64,000 nt of DNA from Steinernema hermaphroditum (Eukaryota > Nematoda > Chromadorea > Rhabditida > Steinernematidae): assembly GCA_030435675.1 (NCBI GenBank), contig CM059622.1, forward strand, positions 5,828,001 through 5,892,000, written 5' to 3'. Positions 1-9,269 of this stretch are shown here, piece by piece. The notes beneath the pieces are model-generated. The model saw nothing but the letters and a program-made list of their open reading frames with translations, made no database searches and was not told the origin of the DNA. Numbering within the stretch: the first letter of the stretch is position 1; each line of letters opens with the position of its first letter. The position numbers were made by a program, and so were the translations under genes.

Positions 1-488
1 GTCTCCTGTCTGTGCTTTATTTCTCGCGCAGTCTAGACATCAGTCTCGACATTAGAGTCAGTCCACTGTCCGCCTCAGACGGGGAATCCTGAATACGGTA
101 TCAGTGGCCGTCGGATATGCATTTACAGAAACTAACAGAATTCAGACAAAAAGCAGACATGAGCGTTCGTCGAAGGGAGACATGTCTACGTCTATCCTTC
201 TCGTATTTCTTCCAATGCCCATGCGACACTCGGATATGTCGCATGCCCTGGTTCTTTTTTCTGGTTATCTTTTTATATAACGGTCGGTCCACGAGCAATC
301 GTTCGAGTCGGGCAGAACCCGACCCTCCAGGAGGTGGCAAAGCTTACTAGACACACGCCAATCAAGGGAAACATAGTCCAAACAGATCAAGCTGCAGATA
401 ACGTACCACAAATGCAGAAACACACAAATCAAGAACATACGAAAAGCACCACAATTTACTCTGCCGTCATTCAGATACAATCACACAT
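1..488 (-). other. Presumed 3' UTR of pabp-2 and window edge
   Basis: No coding sequence is supported here. A TTTATT on the plus strand at 16-21 is an AATAAA on the minus strand and could be the pabp-2 cleavage signal, giving a 3' UTR of about 470 nt. The first 80 bases are rich in GTCT/AGAC words, including the palindrome GTCTAGAC at 31-38. The small ORFs on both strands look like chance. Confidence 0.4.
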
Positions 489-1299
489 TTACATGAAACC
501 ACCACGGGGACCACCCATCCAACGGCCTCCGCGCGAAGCACCTCGAGTACCATACTTGACAATCATGCCGCCCTGGACGCGGCCACGGGGCATGCGGTTG
601 GTGGTGCTGATTCCAGGTAAGTTTGTCCGTTTCGCAGAGACCTTGATTTGTCGCTCGCGGAAGATCGACTCGTTCAGAGCCAGCGCGTTCTGCATGCCCT
701 CCTTGTCGATGAACTCGATGTAAGCGAACCTGAAGAGAGTATGTACTGAATGATCGGAGGTCGGGAAAGCGAACACACCCTTTGGGATGGCCCGTGAACT
801 TGTCGTAGAGGATAGTGACGCGTTCCACGCTTCCGCAGCTGTGGAAGTGCTCTTCGAGTTCCTCGGGGCGGGAGTAATAGTCGACCTGAAATAGTGGAAA
901 AGCTATTGTTCGTTTTTATGGGTTCGTTCGGAAACGTAAAGCGGAGTAGCTGGAGATCTTTAAATCGCCACTCTGGTGAGATTCCTTTTTTTGAGCAAAG
1001 CTCTTTGAAGATTTGCTCCAAATACGGTATTCCCTTGCATTTATTGGAAGAAGCATCTCAAGGAGACTTACATTTCCGACGTACACGGACCGCGAGTCGA
1101 TCTCGGTCTGCTCCTCGGGGGTGTTATAGTGCGTGGTGGAGCTCTCGGTGCTACCGGTGCTGCTGGCAGTGGTAACGGACATCTCGTTCTGCATGTCGCG
1201 GAGCTTCTTCGCGTCCCGCTCGATCTCCAGCATGCGCTCCTCAAGTTTTTTGAGATCGTCGTCGTCCGCCATGGGAGTGCCATCGATTTGGTGACTCAT
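489..1299 (-). CDS. pabp-2: Nuclear poly(A)-binding protein PABPN1 (PABP-2)
   Basis: Binds nascent poly(A) tails in the nucleus, stimulates poly(A) polymerase and sets tail length. Three exons join in frame: 1072-1299, 779-885 and 489-729, giving 191 residues. The order is an acidic N-terminus, a short coiled coil ([18 protein letters not shown]), one RRM starting at RSVYVGN and containing KGFAYIEF, then an Arg/Gly-rich tail ending [14 protein letters not shown]. This is the PABPN1 architecture. The long polyalanine run of mammals is absent. The start at 1299 directly follows an acceptor-like site. The gene lies downstream of cor-1 on the same strand, with a hAT element between them. From memory, C. 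elegans pabp-2 is also next to a YL1 gene, which fits the VPS72 gene upstream here. Confidence 0.95.
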
Positions 1300-1304
1300 A
1301 TTTA

Positions 1305-1318
1305 CCTGGAACAACAGG
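1305..1318 (-). promoter_or_regulatory. Candidate trans-splice acceptor of pabp-2
   Basis: Read on the minus strand, a pyrimidine-rich TTGTTCCAG lies six bases before the pabp-2 ATG. No upstream in-frame coding exon is evident, so it more likely receives a spliced leader than a coding exon. Inference from sequence only. Confidence 0.45.
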
Positions 1319-1743
1319 AAACATTAAATTTGTAGCTAACAACGCGACAAAATCATATGAAGCTTATTTATGATATGCAAACAAAATAAATGTCACCCAG
1401 TAAAATGTCAGATCTAAACATGTTTACCCTCGACACCCTCTTCCACGAATACTTGCGCATTTTCGTTAACAGCCATTAGCAAACGAAATGAATCGGAGAA
1501 TTAGGTGCGACCATAGACCTCAATCGCAAAATAGCAATTATGGAACATTACACGGAAAATGTCCAAGAAGATTGCCACTCGTTCCACAGAAAAGACGAAT
1601 AAGGCGCGCAACAAGAACGCTCGCCACAAAGCGAAGGATCGGGAGAAAAGTCCGTACAGACACCTTCAAACGAATCGTGAGGCATTCGTCTCAGGATCCA
1701 AGCATATCTCTATCTGGAACGCGACAACGCCTAGACTAGCGGG
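1319..1743. other. Intergenic DNA left of the hAT element
   Basis: Between pabp-2 and the transposon. Short open frames run through it on the plus strand, but no conserved protein, tRNA or repeat is recognisable. It is the left part of the pre-insertion spacer between cor-1 and pabp-2. Confidence 0.4.
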
Positions 1744-1751
1744 ACCGAGAC
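1744..1751 (+). repeat. 8-bp target site duplication, left copy (ACCGAGAC)
   Basis: ACCGAGAC directly precedes the left terminal CAGTGATGGG. An identical copy follows the right terminus at 2941-2948. Eight-base target duplications are diagnostic of hAT transposition. Confidence 0.95.
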
Positions 1752-1759
1752 CAGTGATG

Positions 1760-1912
1760 GGTCTCGCTCGAAATTTCGCCGAGTCTCGGTTTCGGTTCTC
1801 GGTCTCGGTCTCGAAACTTTTCGAGTCTCGATTCTCGGTCTCGAAACTTTTCGAGTCTCGATCTCGGTCTCGAAGCCATCGAGACTCGGTCTCGGTCTCG
1901 AAAAATTTTACT
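1760..1912. repeat. GAGTCTCG/CGGTCTCG array, left end of hAT
   Basis: Tandem and interleaved variants of TCTCGAAACTTTTCGAG and TCTCGGTCTCG just inside the left terminus. Related arrays occur at about 2288-2459 and 2793-2930. Confidence 0.85.
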
Positions 1913-1979
1913 TTATGACTTGCAAAAAGGAATAATTTCAAACAGTTTAAACAAAAAAGGAACAATTTCAAACAAACAG

Positions 1980-2222
1980 TCAACAAATAGTGTCTAAGTC
2001 GCCTTCTGAATCTTCACTGTCATCCGATTCTTCTGTGTCCTCTACTTCCCTTGCTTCCAGCTTCCTGCTTGCAATATTCTGACGAACGTTCACTAGACGT
2101 GTGACTGTGGTGTCGTTCAGCCGAGCGCGCTTTGGGTTGGATAGCAAGTCCGTTAGTTTTGAAAAGACTCGCTCCGGTTCTGCAGAGTTCTGCAGAGCAC
2201 TCCGACACTCCGATATAGATGA
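1980..2222 (-). pseudogene. hAT transposase C-terminal fragment, left copy
   Basis: About 80 codons ending in a stop at 1980-1982. The frame contains NSAEPERVFSKL followed by LNDTTVTRLVNVRQNI and an acidic tail. This matches the hAT C-terminal dimerisation region, whose hallmark is S-A-x-x-E-R-V-F-S. The RNase H catalytic core and zinc finger are missing, so it is a relic. Confidence 0.85.
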
Positions 2223-2287
2223 CGGTGAAGTGAGCTGGATACTGTTCGTTGTTCTCCACACGAGACCCAATTTCTTCGATCTTCATT

Positions 2288-2459
2288 CAAAATTTTCGAG
2301 ACTCTCGGTTTCGATCTCGAAATTTCCCGAGTCTCGGTCTCGATTCTCGGTCTCGAAACCTTTCGAGTCTCGGTCTCGATTCTCGGTCTCAATCTCGAAA
2401 CTTTTCGAGTCTCGATCTCGAAATCTCGGTCCAAAATCTCGAAATTTCGAGTCTCGAAA
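2288..2459. repeat. GAGTCTCG array, internal hAT segment
   Basis: Same short-unit array as at both ends. It leads into the internal terminus CCCATCACTG, supporting the reading that 1752-2469 is itself one complete short element. Confidence 0.8.
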
Positions 2460-2470
2460 CCCATCACTGG

Positions 2471-2713
2471 TCATCTATATCGGAGTGTCGGAGTGCTCTG
2501 CAGAACTCTGCAGAACCGGAGCGAGTCTTTTCAAAACTAACGGACTTGCTATCCAACCCAAAGCGCGCTCGGCTGAACGACACCACAGTCACACGTCTAG
2601 TGAACGTTCGTCAGAATATTGCAAGCAGGAAGCTGGAAGCAAGGGAAGTAGAGGACACAGAAGAATCGGATGACAGTGAAGATTCAGAAGGCGATTTAGA
2701 CACTATTTGTTGA
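2471..2713 (+). pseudogene. hAT transposase C-terminal fragment, right copy
   Basis: Encodes the same roughly 80 residues as the left copy in opposite orientation, with the same stop. Identity of two inverted copies suggests a recent duplication or ongoing gene conversion between the arms. Confidence 0.85.
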
Positions 2714-2792
2714 TTGTTTGTTTGAAATTGTTCCTTTTTTGTTTGAACTGTTTGAAATTATTCCTTTTTGCAAGTCATAAAGTAAAATTTTT

Positions 2793-2930
2793 CGAGACCG
2801 AGACCGAGTCTCGGTCTCGATTCTCGGTCTCGATCTCGAAACTTTTCGAGTCTCGATCTCGATCTCGATCTCGATCTCGGTCTCGATCTCGAAATCTCGG
2901 TCCAAAATCTCGAAATTTCGAGTCTCGAAA
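2793..2930. repeat. GAGTCTCG/GATCTC array, right end of hAT
   Basis: Right terminal array, including a run of about five GATCTC hexamers around 2851-2880. Length variation against the left array is what replication slippage would produce. Confidence 0.8.
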
Positions 2931-2940
2931 CCCATCACTG

Positions 2941-2948
2941 ACCGAGAC
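2941..2948 (+). repeat. 8-bp target site duplication, right copy (ACCGAGAC)
   Basis: Identical to 1744-1751. It directly follows the right terminus CCCATCACTG. Confidence 0.95.
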
Positions 2949-3081
2949 GCCTCATTTTCTGCGTCTCGAGCGGTTCATCGCCGTCGCCATCTTCTGGCGC
3001 TCAACCAACGTTCGACTGTATGCCCGAGAACTTCACTTTTTCCGCTCAGAAGATAAGACGCGAAGTTTCAACGATGGACAT

Positions 3082-3087
3082 TTTATT
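3082..3087 (-). terminator. Poly(A) signal of cor-1
   Basis: TTTATT on the plus strand is AATAAA on the minus strand, about 250 nt beyond the cor-1 stop codon. It lies to the right of the hAT insertion, so the cor-1 3' end appears undisturbed. Confidence 0.5.
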
Positions 3088-3337
3088 TTTGGACACTTTC
3101 GGAATGATGACACGATGATAAATAGGGCGCACTGTGATTGTGATGTGAAAAGCGAATGTGATTGCGAATGACAACATACTAATGAAAGCACTCACAAACC
3201 GTTTAACCGTAAAGCGATAAAGACTCAAATGCCGAGCTGAGTTTAAGAGAATACGATAATTATGGAAACTTTGGGGAATGTTTTCTGTTGAAATGGTATC
3301 TTTACTGGCTGGGGAGACGGGAGGCACGTCACATGGA

Positions 3338-6158
3338 TCAGTCGATGCCCATGTGTTCCGGGTCGGACTGCTCGCCCTCGTGGATGTGATGTGTAGCCTC
3401 GACGACCGCTTCGATCGTCTGCATCTTGGACAGCTCGTGCTGCAGGAATTCAATACGGCTGTCCTTCCAGCCGATCTCGTAGCGGAGGCTGTCGATGTCT
3501 TGCTGAAAGGAGGCTGGACGCTCCAGAAGACAATCACCGGGATACCTGCTGAACTTCGATGATCTTCGCGAACTGTTCGCACTTTTCGGCGCTCTTGGCG
3601 AGCTCCTTCTCAAGCTGGCACACGACGTTCACGAGAATCTTGCTATCTGCCGATATGGTCGAAGCTGTATCCTCTTCCAGAAGTTGTAGAGAGCGGGTGG
3701 TCGATGGCGGAGTGGCAGTGACAGAAGGAGATCCAAGCGATAGCGACTTCTCACTGACAGCCCTCTTCTTGTCAACACTAAGAGCATGGGTTACGGTGCG
3801 TGCAACGAGAGTTGATTACTCACGCCTTCTTGGGTGTTTTCTTCCGGGGAGTTCGTGCCTTGGGAATTTTGGGCTTCACCTCGGGCGATGACTCGATCTT
3901 GATAAGTTCTACGCGTCCTCCTGGGAGAGTTTTCTGTTTCTTCTTCACTGGCGTCTTCTTCGGAACCTCCAGTTCGATGAAAACCTTCGGCTCCGAAGCA
4001 GCCTCTTCGACGACGCGCTCCTCTCTTCGGGGACTTCTGCTGGCGTCGCGCCTCTGTGGCTCTTTCATCAGATCGTCATCGTCGAATTCGTCGTCCGCCG
4101 AGGCAAGCGGAGCGGCACCCATCTCAGAGAAGTGGCTCAGAGAGATGTCGACGAGGTGCTCGTGATCGGAATCTTGGGTTGAATGTCCGCGCGTCGACAC
4201 TAAAAAGCGCTGATTACTAGTGTCCCGAGTGAGACTAAAGTAGTGCTGTTAGCTTCTACGTCAGTATTAAACTTTCAGAGGGGTTCTAAAATCACACCCA
4301 AACCTGGTGCATCAGAGAAATTTCAAGTCAGTACCGCTGAAACACTGTTGTTCGTTGAAGAGATAGCGGTAGCATCATACCTTGAGTGGAAGAAATCGCG
4401 TTCAGCGATTCGTCGACCGTAGTGTGGAGCGCTTCGGAGGTCTCCACATCTTCGCCAGCAGGGTTTTCAACGCTGTCCGACAGATTATTGCCGTTGGAAT
4501 CGGAGGCTGAACTGACAAGCTTCTGGCGAACTTCCTCGATCTTTTTTAGTTCCTCGTAATCGTCCCTTTCCGAAATTTCCCGGTAGTCAACTTTCGACAC
4601 CTGAAGTGCGCACAGATCAGTATGATCGATAAGAGTGAGCATACTTGTGCCAAAAACTGGAATTTTCTGTCATTGTTGCGGTCAGCTTTGACGAGCTTGA
4701 CCGTATCTCCCACAGCCCGAATCTCCACGGGTTTGCTCGTTGTGATTTGAGGATTTGACCTGAGATCAATCAGCACCGGCGGCCGCTCCATCCCGTAGAG
4801 CCACTCCTTCAAAGTAAGCGCTGCCACCGCTCCGCGCGTTCGAGGATACAAGTCGCTTTGGAACGTATCCGCCTAAACTCCCAATATGAAGGAGAGCATA
4901 CGGCGGGCAGGACTCACCCTCCGAGGGACTATGAACGAATGCGGCTCTATGAGCAGATTTTCGGCGGCCACTCGATAGAGGCGCATGATCTCACACTCCT
5001 CAGTGTTTACGGCCCTCTTCGGGATCGCGCAGACGGTCGTTTGCGACTTCGTTCCGTGAGATTCGCCGAGATAAGAGATCGATGCAGGACTGTCGTGCAC
5101 TTCGTAGAACCGAATGTTCGCGTCGCCCTAAAACATATACTACACGGTTTCGAACTGTTTGTTATGGAGCTACCTTGCCAGCAATGTACACCAAAAGCAG
5201 ATCCGGGTCGACGAGAGGTGTCAGAAGACCCGACGATCCGTCAATATCGACCAGTGTGGCCAAGTGGAAATCAGTGAAACTTTCCAACTTGTAGAGGGCC
5301 AATTGTCTTCGGTTGTTCTTTCCATTTCCCGTGGTCACCACGAGTGAGTCCGTCACGAAGACCGCTCGGAGAAGCATCATCCCGTCGTGAGCCAGGGGAG
5401 CCGAACCCGTGAGCGCCCCCGTCCGTGAGTTGTAAACGTTCAGGAGTCCGCCAGCGACTCCAGTGCGGACGGTGGCGATGAAGTGGGACGAACTCGGGCT
5501 GAAGTCTGGAAAAGAACTCTCTTGACAGCGCTATCTGAGGTGTAAAAAACATACCGAGGGAAGTAGAAGGGGCGTCTTCTATTCTGAAGAGGATGTCGTC
5601 GTTCTCAACATCCCAGAGGACGATCACGGAATCCATACCGGCACTGAGCAGGAGGCTGTCCACCGTGTTATGCCATTCGATGGCAGAGACTCTTCGCGAG
5701 TGCGCATCGAGCGTCCGAAGGTGGCGCACTTTCAATGAGTCGTCGATGTGCCAGATCTTGACGGTCGTGTCGCTCGAAGCCGTCGCCAGGACGTTGTCGT
5801 TGAACTTGTCCCACTTGAGGTCGACGACGAGACCCGTATGGTCAGTGATCTTCGCTAGTCCCTCTGCCGTATACTTCCCTGCAACACTATCGTATGTCAC
5901 GCGGACAGTCATTTGCTTACCGAGAGCGTCGAGCTTCGCCACTTGCACCAGTCCCCCAGCCGGCACCTCGACAGAGACGGCGATCATCTTCGGATTCACG
6001 GCGGCCACGATGGCGTGTCCGATGCCGGAGTCGTACCACTCCTGGCGCTTCGCCGCCCTCCCGAAGACATGCCTGAAGCGCGAGTGCTTCCGGAAGTCAT
6101 CTGAAACGTGTTTCTGATGAGCCGACTGAGGAATGGTCCTACCTTGGACTGGAGCCAT
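3338..6158 (-). CDS. cor-1: Coronin (actin-binding WD-repeat protein)
   Basis: Coronins bind F-actin and regulate Arp2/3 and cofilin at the cell cortex. Ten exons join in frame into about 760 residues: 6143-6158, 5921-6100, 5555-5878, 5174-5505, 4918-5127, 4645-4872, 4381-4600, 3824-4199, 3546-3777 and 3338-3502. The N-terminus carries the coronin signature FRKHSRFRHVFG. WD repeats follow (HTGLVVDLKWDKFNDNVLAT, DTTVKIWHID), then the coronin-specific strand SSGLLTPLVDPDLLLVYIAGK and the segment CEIMRLYRVA...FIVPRR. A Ser/Lys-rich linker leads to a C-terminal coiled coil (VCQLEKELAKSAEKCEQF, DSRIEFLQHELSKMQ), as in trimeric short coronins. The linker makes it longer than typical short coronins of about 450-600 residues. 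It starts about 190 bp after the VPS72 stop on the same strand. Confidence 0.93.
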
Positions 6159-6207
6159 CTTCAACGCGGAAAGCCTCTTCACATAACGTCCAAGGCGCGT
6201 CCACTGA

Positions 6208-6222
6208 CTAAAAATTGGATAA
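6208..6222 (-). promoter_or_regulatory. Candidate trans-splice acceptor before cor-1
   Basis: On the minus strand CCAATTTTTAG forms a strong nematode-type acceptor about 50 nt upstream of the cor-1 ATG and about 140 nt after the VPS72 stop. This spacing fits an SL2-type downstream operon gene. Confidence 0.45.
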
Positions 6223-6350
6223 ATAAGAAGAAAGGACATTTGGGGAACAGATATAAAGGGAGCTCTAACCCGAAAGGGCACATAATGCAATTAAACGAGA
6301 TGATATTATTTATAACAGACCCGCAAAGTGGACAAAGTGAATCAAATCCC

Positions 6351-7456
6351 TCAAATTTCAAACTTCGACAAATAAGCATCTACTTCTGGATTTTCTTTGA
6401 TCGTTGTCAGGAAGTCGAAGTAACTCTTCCTGATGATCTTGAAAGCTTCTGGCGTCGAGTACGGAAGATTTGTGACCGGGTCGAAGTACCTCGCCGGAGC
6501 TCCTGTCACTGCGCAAATCGATTTTATCGCTGGTTTGGAAGTCTTCTCGAATTTGGGGATTTCCGGCACTGTGAGGACGGTCTTCGCGGCACTGGACGAG
6601 AACTTCGAAAAGGGAGGTTTCACGCGGTGCTTAGTCATCGCCTTCTCCCGCTTCTTTTTCTTCTCCAACTCGAACTTCTCGTACTTTTTCAGCGATTCCA
6701 CATTTTCTTTCTCCGTTTTCTCGGCTTCCTTCATCAGTTGCTGTTGCTGCTTTTCGGACACCACATTCGCCGGTACTGTGGCTCCTCCCATTCGGGCCAT
6801 CACCCATTTCTTGCTCTTGTTCCGTGCATCCTAAAGAGACCAGATCGTATGATTCAATGACAGCACAGCTTCACGCACCTCGTAGGCTTTCTTTTTCTTC
6901 GGTTTCTGCTCATCGACAGGTTCTGCTTCGCTCTCTTCGTCCTGATCGTCTTCCGACCGATCGAAATCGGAGTCCACTTCGTCGCCATCGCTTTCTACAG
7001 GCTCTTGGAACTCTTGGTCTTCAGTTTGATCGTCCTGAAATGGCACGGGATATGCAAATCAGCTTTCTATGACGCGCGGTTCAGATTTAACGACTCGCAA
7101 CATGTCGCCACTTTCCCAAGATGTCAACAAATTTTATGATGGCACAATTTTGTTCGCTCCTCAGTCAAAACAAATTATAGTGTAGCTAGGCAACATACCT
7201 CCAGAAACAAGCCATTGTAGGTCGTCTTGTAGAAATCGTCTTTTGCCTGCTCTTCGATGGCCTCTCTCATCAACTGCGCCATCTTGTTTCCCGCGGTGGA
7301 GCGCCGCGAGCGGTTCGTGACGAGCATCTCCACGGGCGGCTTCTGCTCCTCCTCGTCCTCATCCTCACTGCTCTCCTCTTCCTCGTCCTCCTCTTCTTCG
7401 CTTCCGCTTCGCATCTCTTCGTCCGAAGCCACGCACTTCTCGTCCTCCTTCGCCAT
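6351..7456 (-). CDS. VPS72: VPS72/YL1, SWR1/SRCAP chromatin-remodelling subunit
   Basis: YL1 chaperones histone H2A.Z and is a subunit of the SRCAP/SWR1 and TIP60 complexes that deposit H2A.Z. Three exons (7199-7456, 6879-7034, 6351-6830) give about 297 residues. The N-terminus is highly acidic, then carries the YL1 H2A.Z-binding signature RSRRSTAGNKM and DDFYKTTYNG followed by DEVDSDFD. A charged middle ends in the YL1 C-terminal domain (CAVTGAPARYFDPVTNLPYS, EAFKIIRKSYFDF). The start at 7456 is the first Met of the acidic exon. It is probably the first gene of a VPS72>cor-1 unit. Confidence 0.93.
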
Positions 7457-9269
7457 TGTTCGGATAGGACAGCCTGAAACGAGAAAAAAACCTCCATCAA
7501 GTCCATTATGGACGAATCGATTCCGGAGACACGAAACAGCGCGCGAGCAACGGATGCCCGGCGATCAATCGTCCGTCGATTTGACGCCTCGTTGCGTGAC
7601 ATAAACGCGAACAAAGCGAAAAGCTGGATTCCTCCGGAGCCTTCTCTCGCGGAGCCGAACGTGCGACGAGTCCGAGTCGCGTCTGGCGGGTTCCGAAAGG
7701 TGGCGGGACTCGCGTAGGCACTTCTCTCCCGCGGCGGCGCCCGTGAGTTCCTTCTTCTTGGCCGTGGCGGCGGCGATCCGGAGGCGGAGCGCGGCGACTC
7801 TGGCGAATTCGCGGAGCGCGGGCGCCGCCACCGCGACGCCGGCGCCCCGCCCCCCGCGAAGGCGCTGCTCGTCGTTTCGACCGACGGCTGTGGCGACGAT
7901 TCCCTTCGCCAACAACTTATTCTTTTGTCTCGACCGCTTTCTTCGCATTTCAAGCGAAAAAGCGACCATTCTTCATATATTGCTGCAGCCCTCGATGCGC
8001 CCGAAGCGTCCTCGACCCCGCCGGAGTGCGCGTTGCAGCGGCGCTTTGTACTGGGCGCTTATAATTAGCGAATTGGAACGTGGCCTCGGGAAGAGAGAGG
8101 AACAGACGTCGTCCGTTCTTTGGCCAAAGGCACGGCCTCATCGATTTCATTATTCCCCGAACTCATACATTTGTTTGGAAAGTCTTGAAACAACCTCAAG
8201 TTGGTTCGCTCGGAGCCCTGCAACTGGTTCCGCAGAGGTCGTCCCCGCTGGGGAATAAGTGGGAACCCGTTGAGTCAGATGGGACTCCTAATCTAATCTT
8301 ATCGCTCCCCATTTATTGTTTCAAACTGAAACGTATTGCACCGCAAAGTGCAAAAAACCCACCGCGTTGCATTGACTTTAAACTTCATGACCGATGCTTC
8401 CTCGCCTCTCGCCGCTTCGCCTCGGCCTCCGACACCCGTTTTGCAACATCAGATTCCACAAAAACGCGGTCCATCAATCAGCGTTCGACCGCTCACGAGG
8501 CGCGAAACTGTCTAAATGCGGTTCTAGACAGTGACTGGTAGCCTCCAGGCTCGTCTCTGTTTTCAGAAAGACCGTAATCGGCGCCGGTTCAGTGCCAAGG
8601 GGCAGATATTTGGGCTTCCCGTGCGACCTTTACTGTTTGTTTCGCGTGATTCACGGTGACGTTGATGGAGCCAAACTTGCTTTCCGCGGCGATTCCGAAC
8701 CCGACTCCACCACATCATATGATCTTCTCCGGTCTGTGGTGGATGTGCCCGTCTTAACCAGCTGAGGGGGTCCCCACCGCATGACGCGTCTAACGAGTTC
8801 GTGTGGAACGTGTTGATTTTCCGTCGTGATAAGATCGGAGTTCCGAGTGCTCCTGTTTTCTGATGCGCTATTATCTGTCCCTGTTTGCCTCTTTTTGTCG
8901 CTACCACTTCACTATTCGGTTCCGTCCGTTTTTGTATGTCGCAATTGGAGAGAACCTCCTGTCTCCTCTCCTCTGTCGCCACTCGTGTCGTCGTTGTCAC
9001 CGAATGTATAACCTCCGATCGATTGATTGTTATACCCTGTGCCGCGGAGTAACCACTGTATCTGATTTCAGAGTTTCTGGTCGCACGATCCGCCCGGAAG
9101 AAGTCCCAAAGGTTCTTGCCCAAGGCCCTTCTTGCTCTTTTCATTTCCTTTTTCCTCTTAGAACTTTTGGGATTTCTGCATACCGTGCCACCACCTCTGA
9201 GAATCAGGCGTCCTTCGGCGAGCTGATGTATGACGACTCGGTCGTCGCAAAGTGTTGGAGAAGTTTCCG
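7457..9269. promoter_or_regulatory. Intergenic region between VPS72 and NRBP genes (divergent promoters)
   Basis: About 1.8 kb between two divergent start codons. The first 600 bases are very GC-rich and hold long overlapping open frames that look compositional. The acceptor at about 9070 (CTGATTTCAG) is followed by sequence running to the NRBP ATG, so a 5' UTR exon of the NRBP gene is likely. A TCTAGACAGTGACT word occurs near 8524. No conserved protein is seen. Confidence 0.5.

Larger units (their letters stand above)
1752..2223 (+). repeat. Left arm of hAT palindrome
   Basis: Inverted relative to 2470-2940. The innermost bases GATATAGATGAC at 2212-2223 mirror GTCATCTATATC at 2470-2481, and the transposase fragments encoded in the two arms have identical protein sequences. 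Outer GTCTCG arrays differ slightly in repeat number and order between arms. Confidence 0.9.
1752..2940. mobile_element. Palindromic non-autonomous hAT-family transposon
   Basis: The 1,189-bp element begins CAGTGATGGG and ends CCCATCACTG, typical hAT termini, and is flanked by a perfect 8-bp duplication. Its arms (1752-2223 and 2470-2940) are inverted copies separated by about 246 bp. A third terminus-like CCCATCACTG at 2460-2469 closes the left part into a 718-bp unit. The structure therefore reads as one complete short element followed by an inverted copy of its left arm. Each arm carries the same transposase C-terminal fragment and a GAGTCTCG-rich array. No intact transposase exists, so movement would have needed enzyme from another copy. 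It lies between cor-1 and pabp-2. Confidence 0.93.
2470..2940 (-). repeat. Right arm of hAT palindrome
   Basis: Inverted copy of 1752-2223, starting right after the internal terminus CCCATCACTG (2460-2469). It is almost the same length as the left arm (471 against 472 bp). Confidence 0.9.

Noticed and set aside
1752..2940. Reading the GAGTCTCG arrays as a CRISPR array or a satellite gene
   Set aside because: There are no regular spacers; the arrays sit inside a hAT element with exact termini in a eukaryotic genome.
7565..7969. 134-codon Arg-rich minus-strand ORF upstream of VPS72
   Set aside because: Lies in an extremely GC-rich promoter block where all frames are open; the product is low complexity.
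8690..8800. tRNA-like pieces on the minus strand (CTCAGCTGGTTAAGA and GGGTTCGGAATCG)
   Set aside because: The spacing is too long, no 7-bp acceptor stem or anticodon arm could be folded, and the box matches are imperfect.
8563..9144. 193-codon minus-strand ORF upstream of the NRBP gene
   Set aside because: No recognisable domain, no splice or poly(A) context, and it overlaps the likely 5' UTR region of NRBP.
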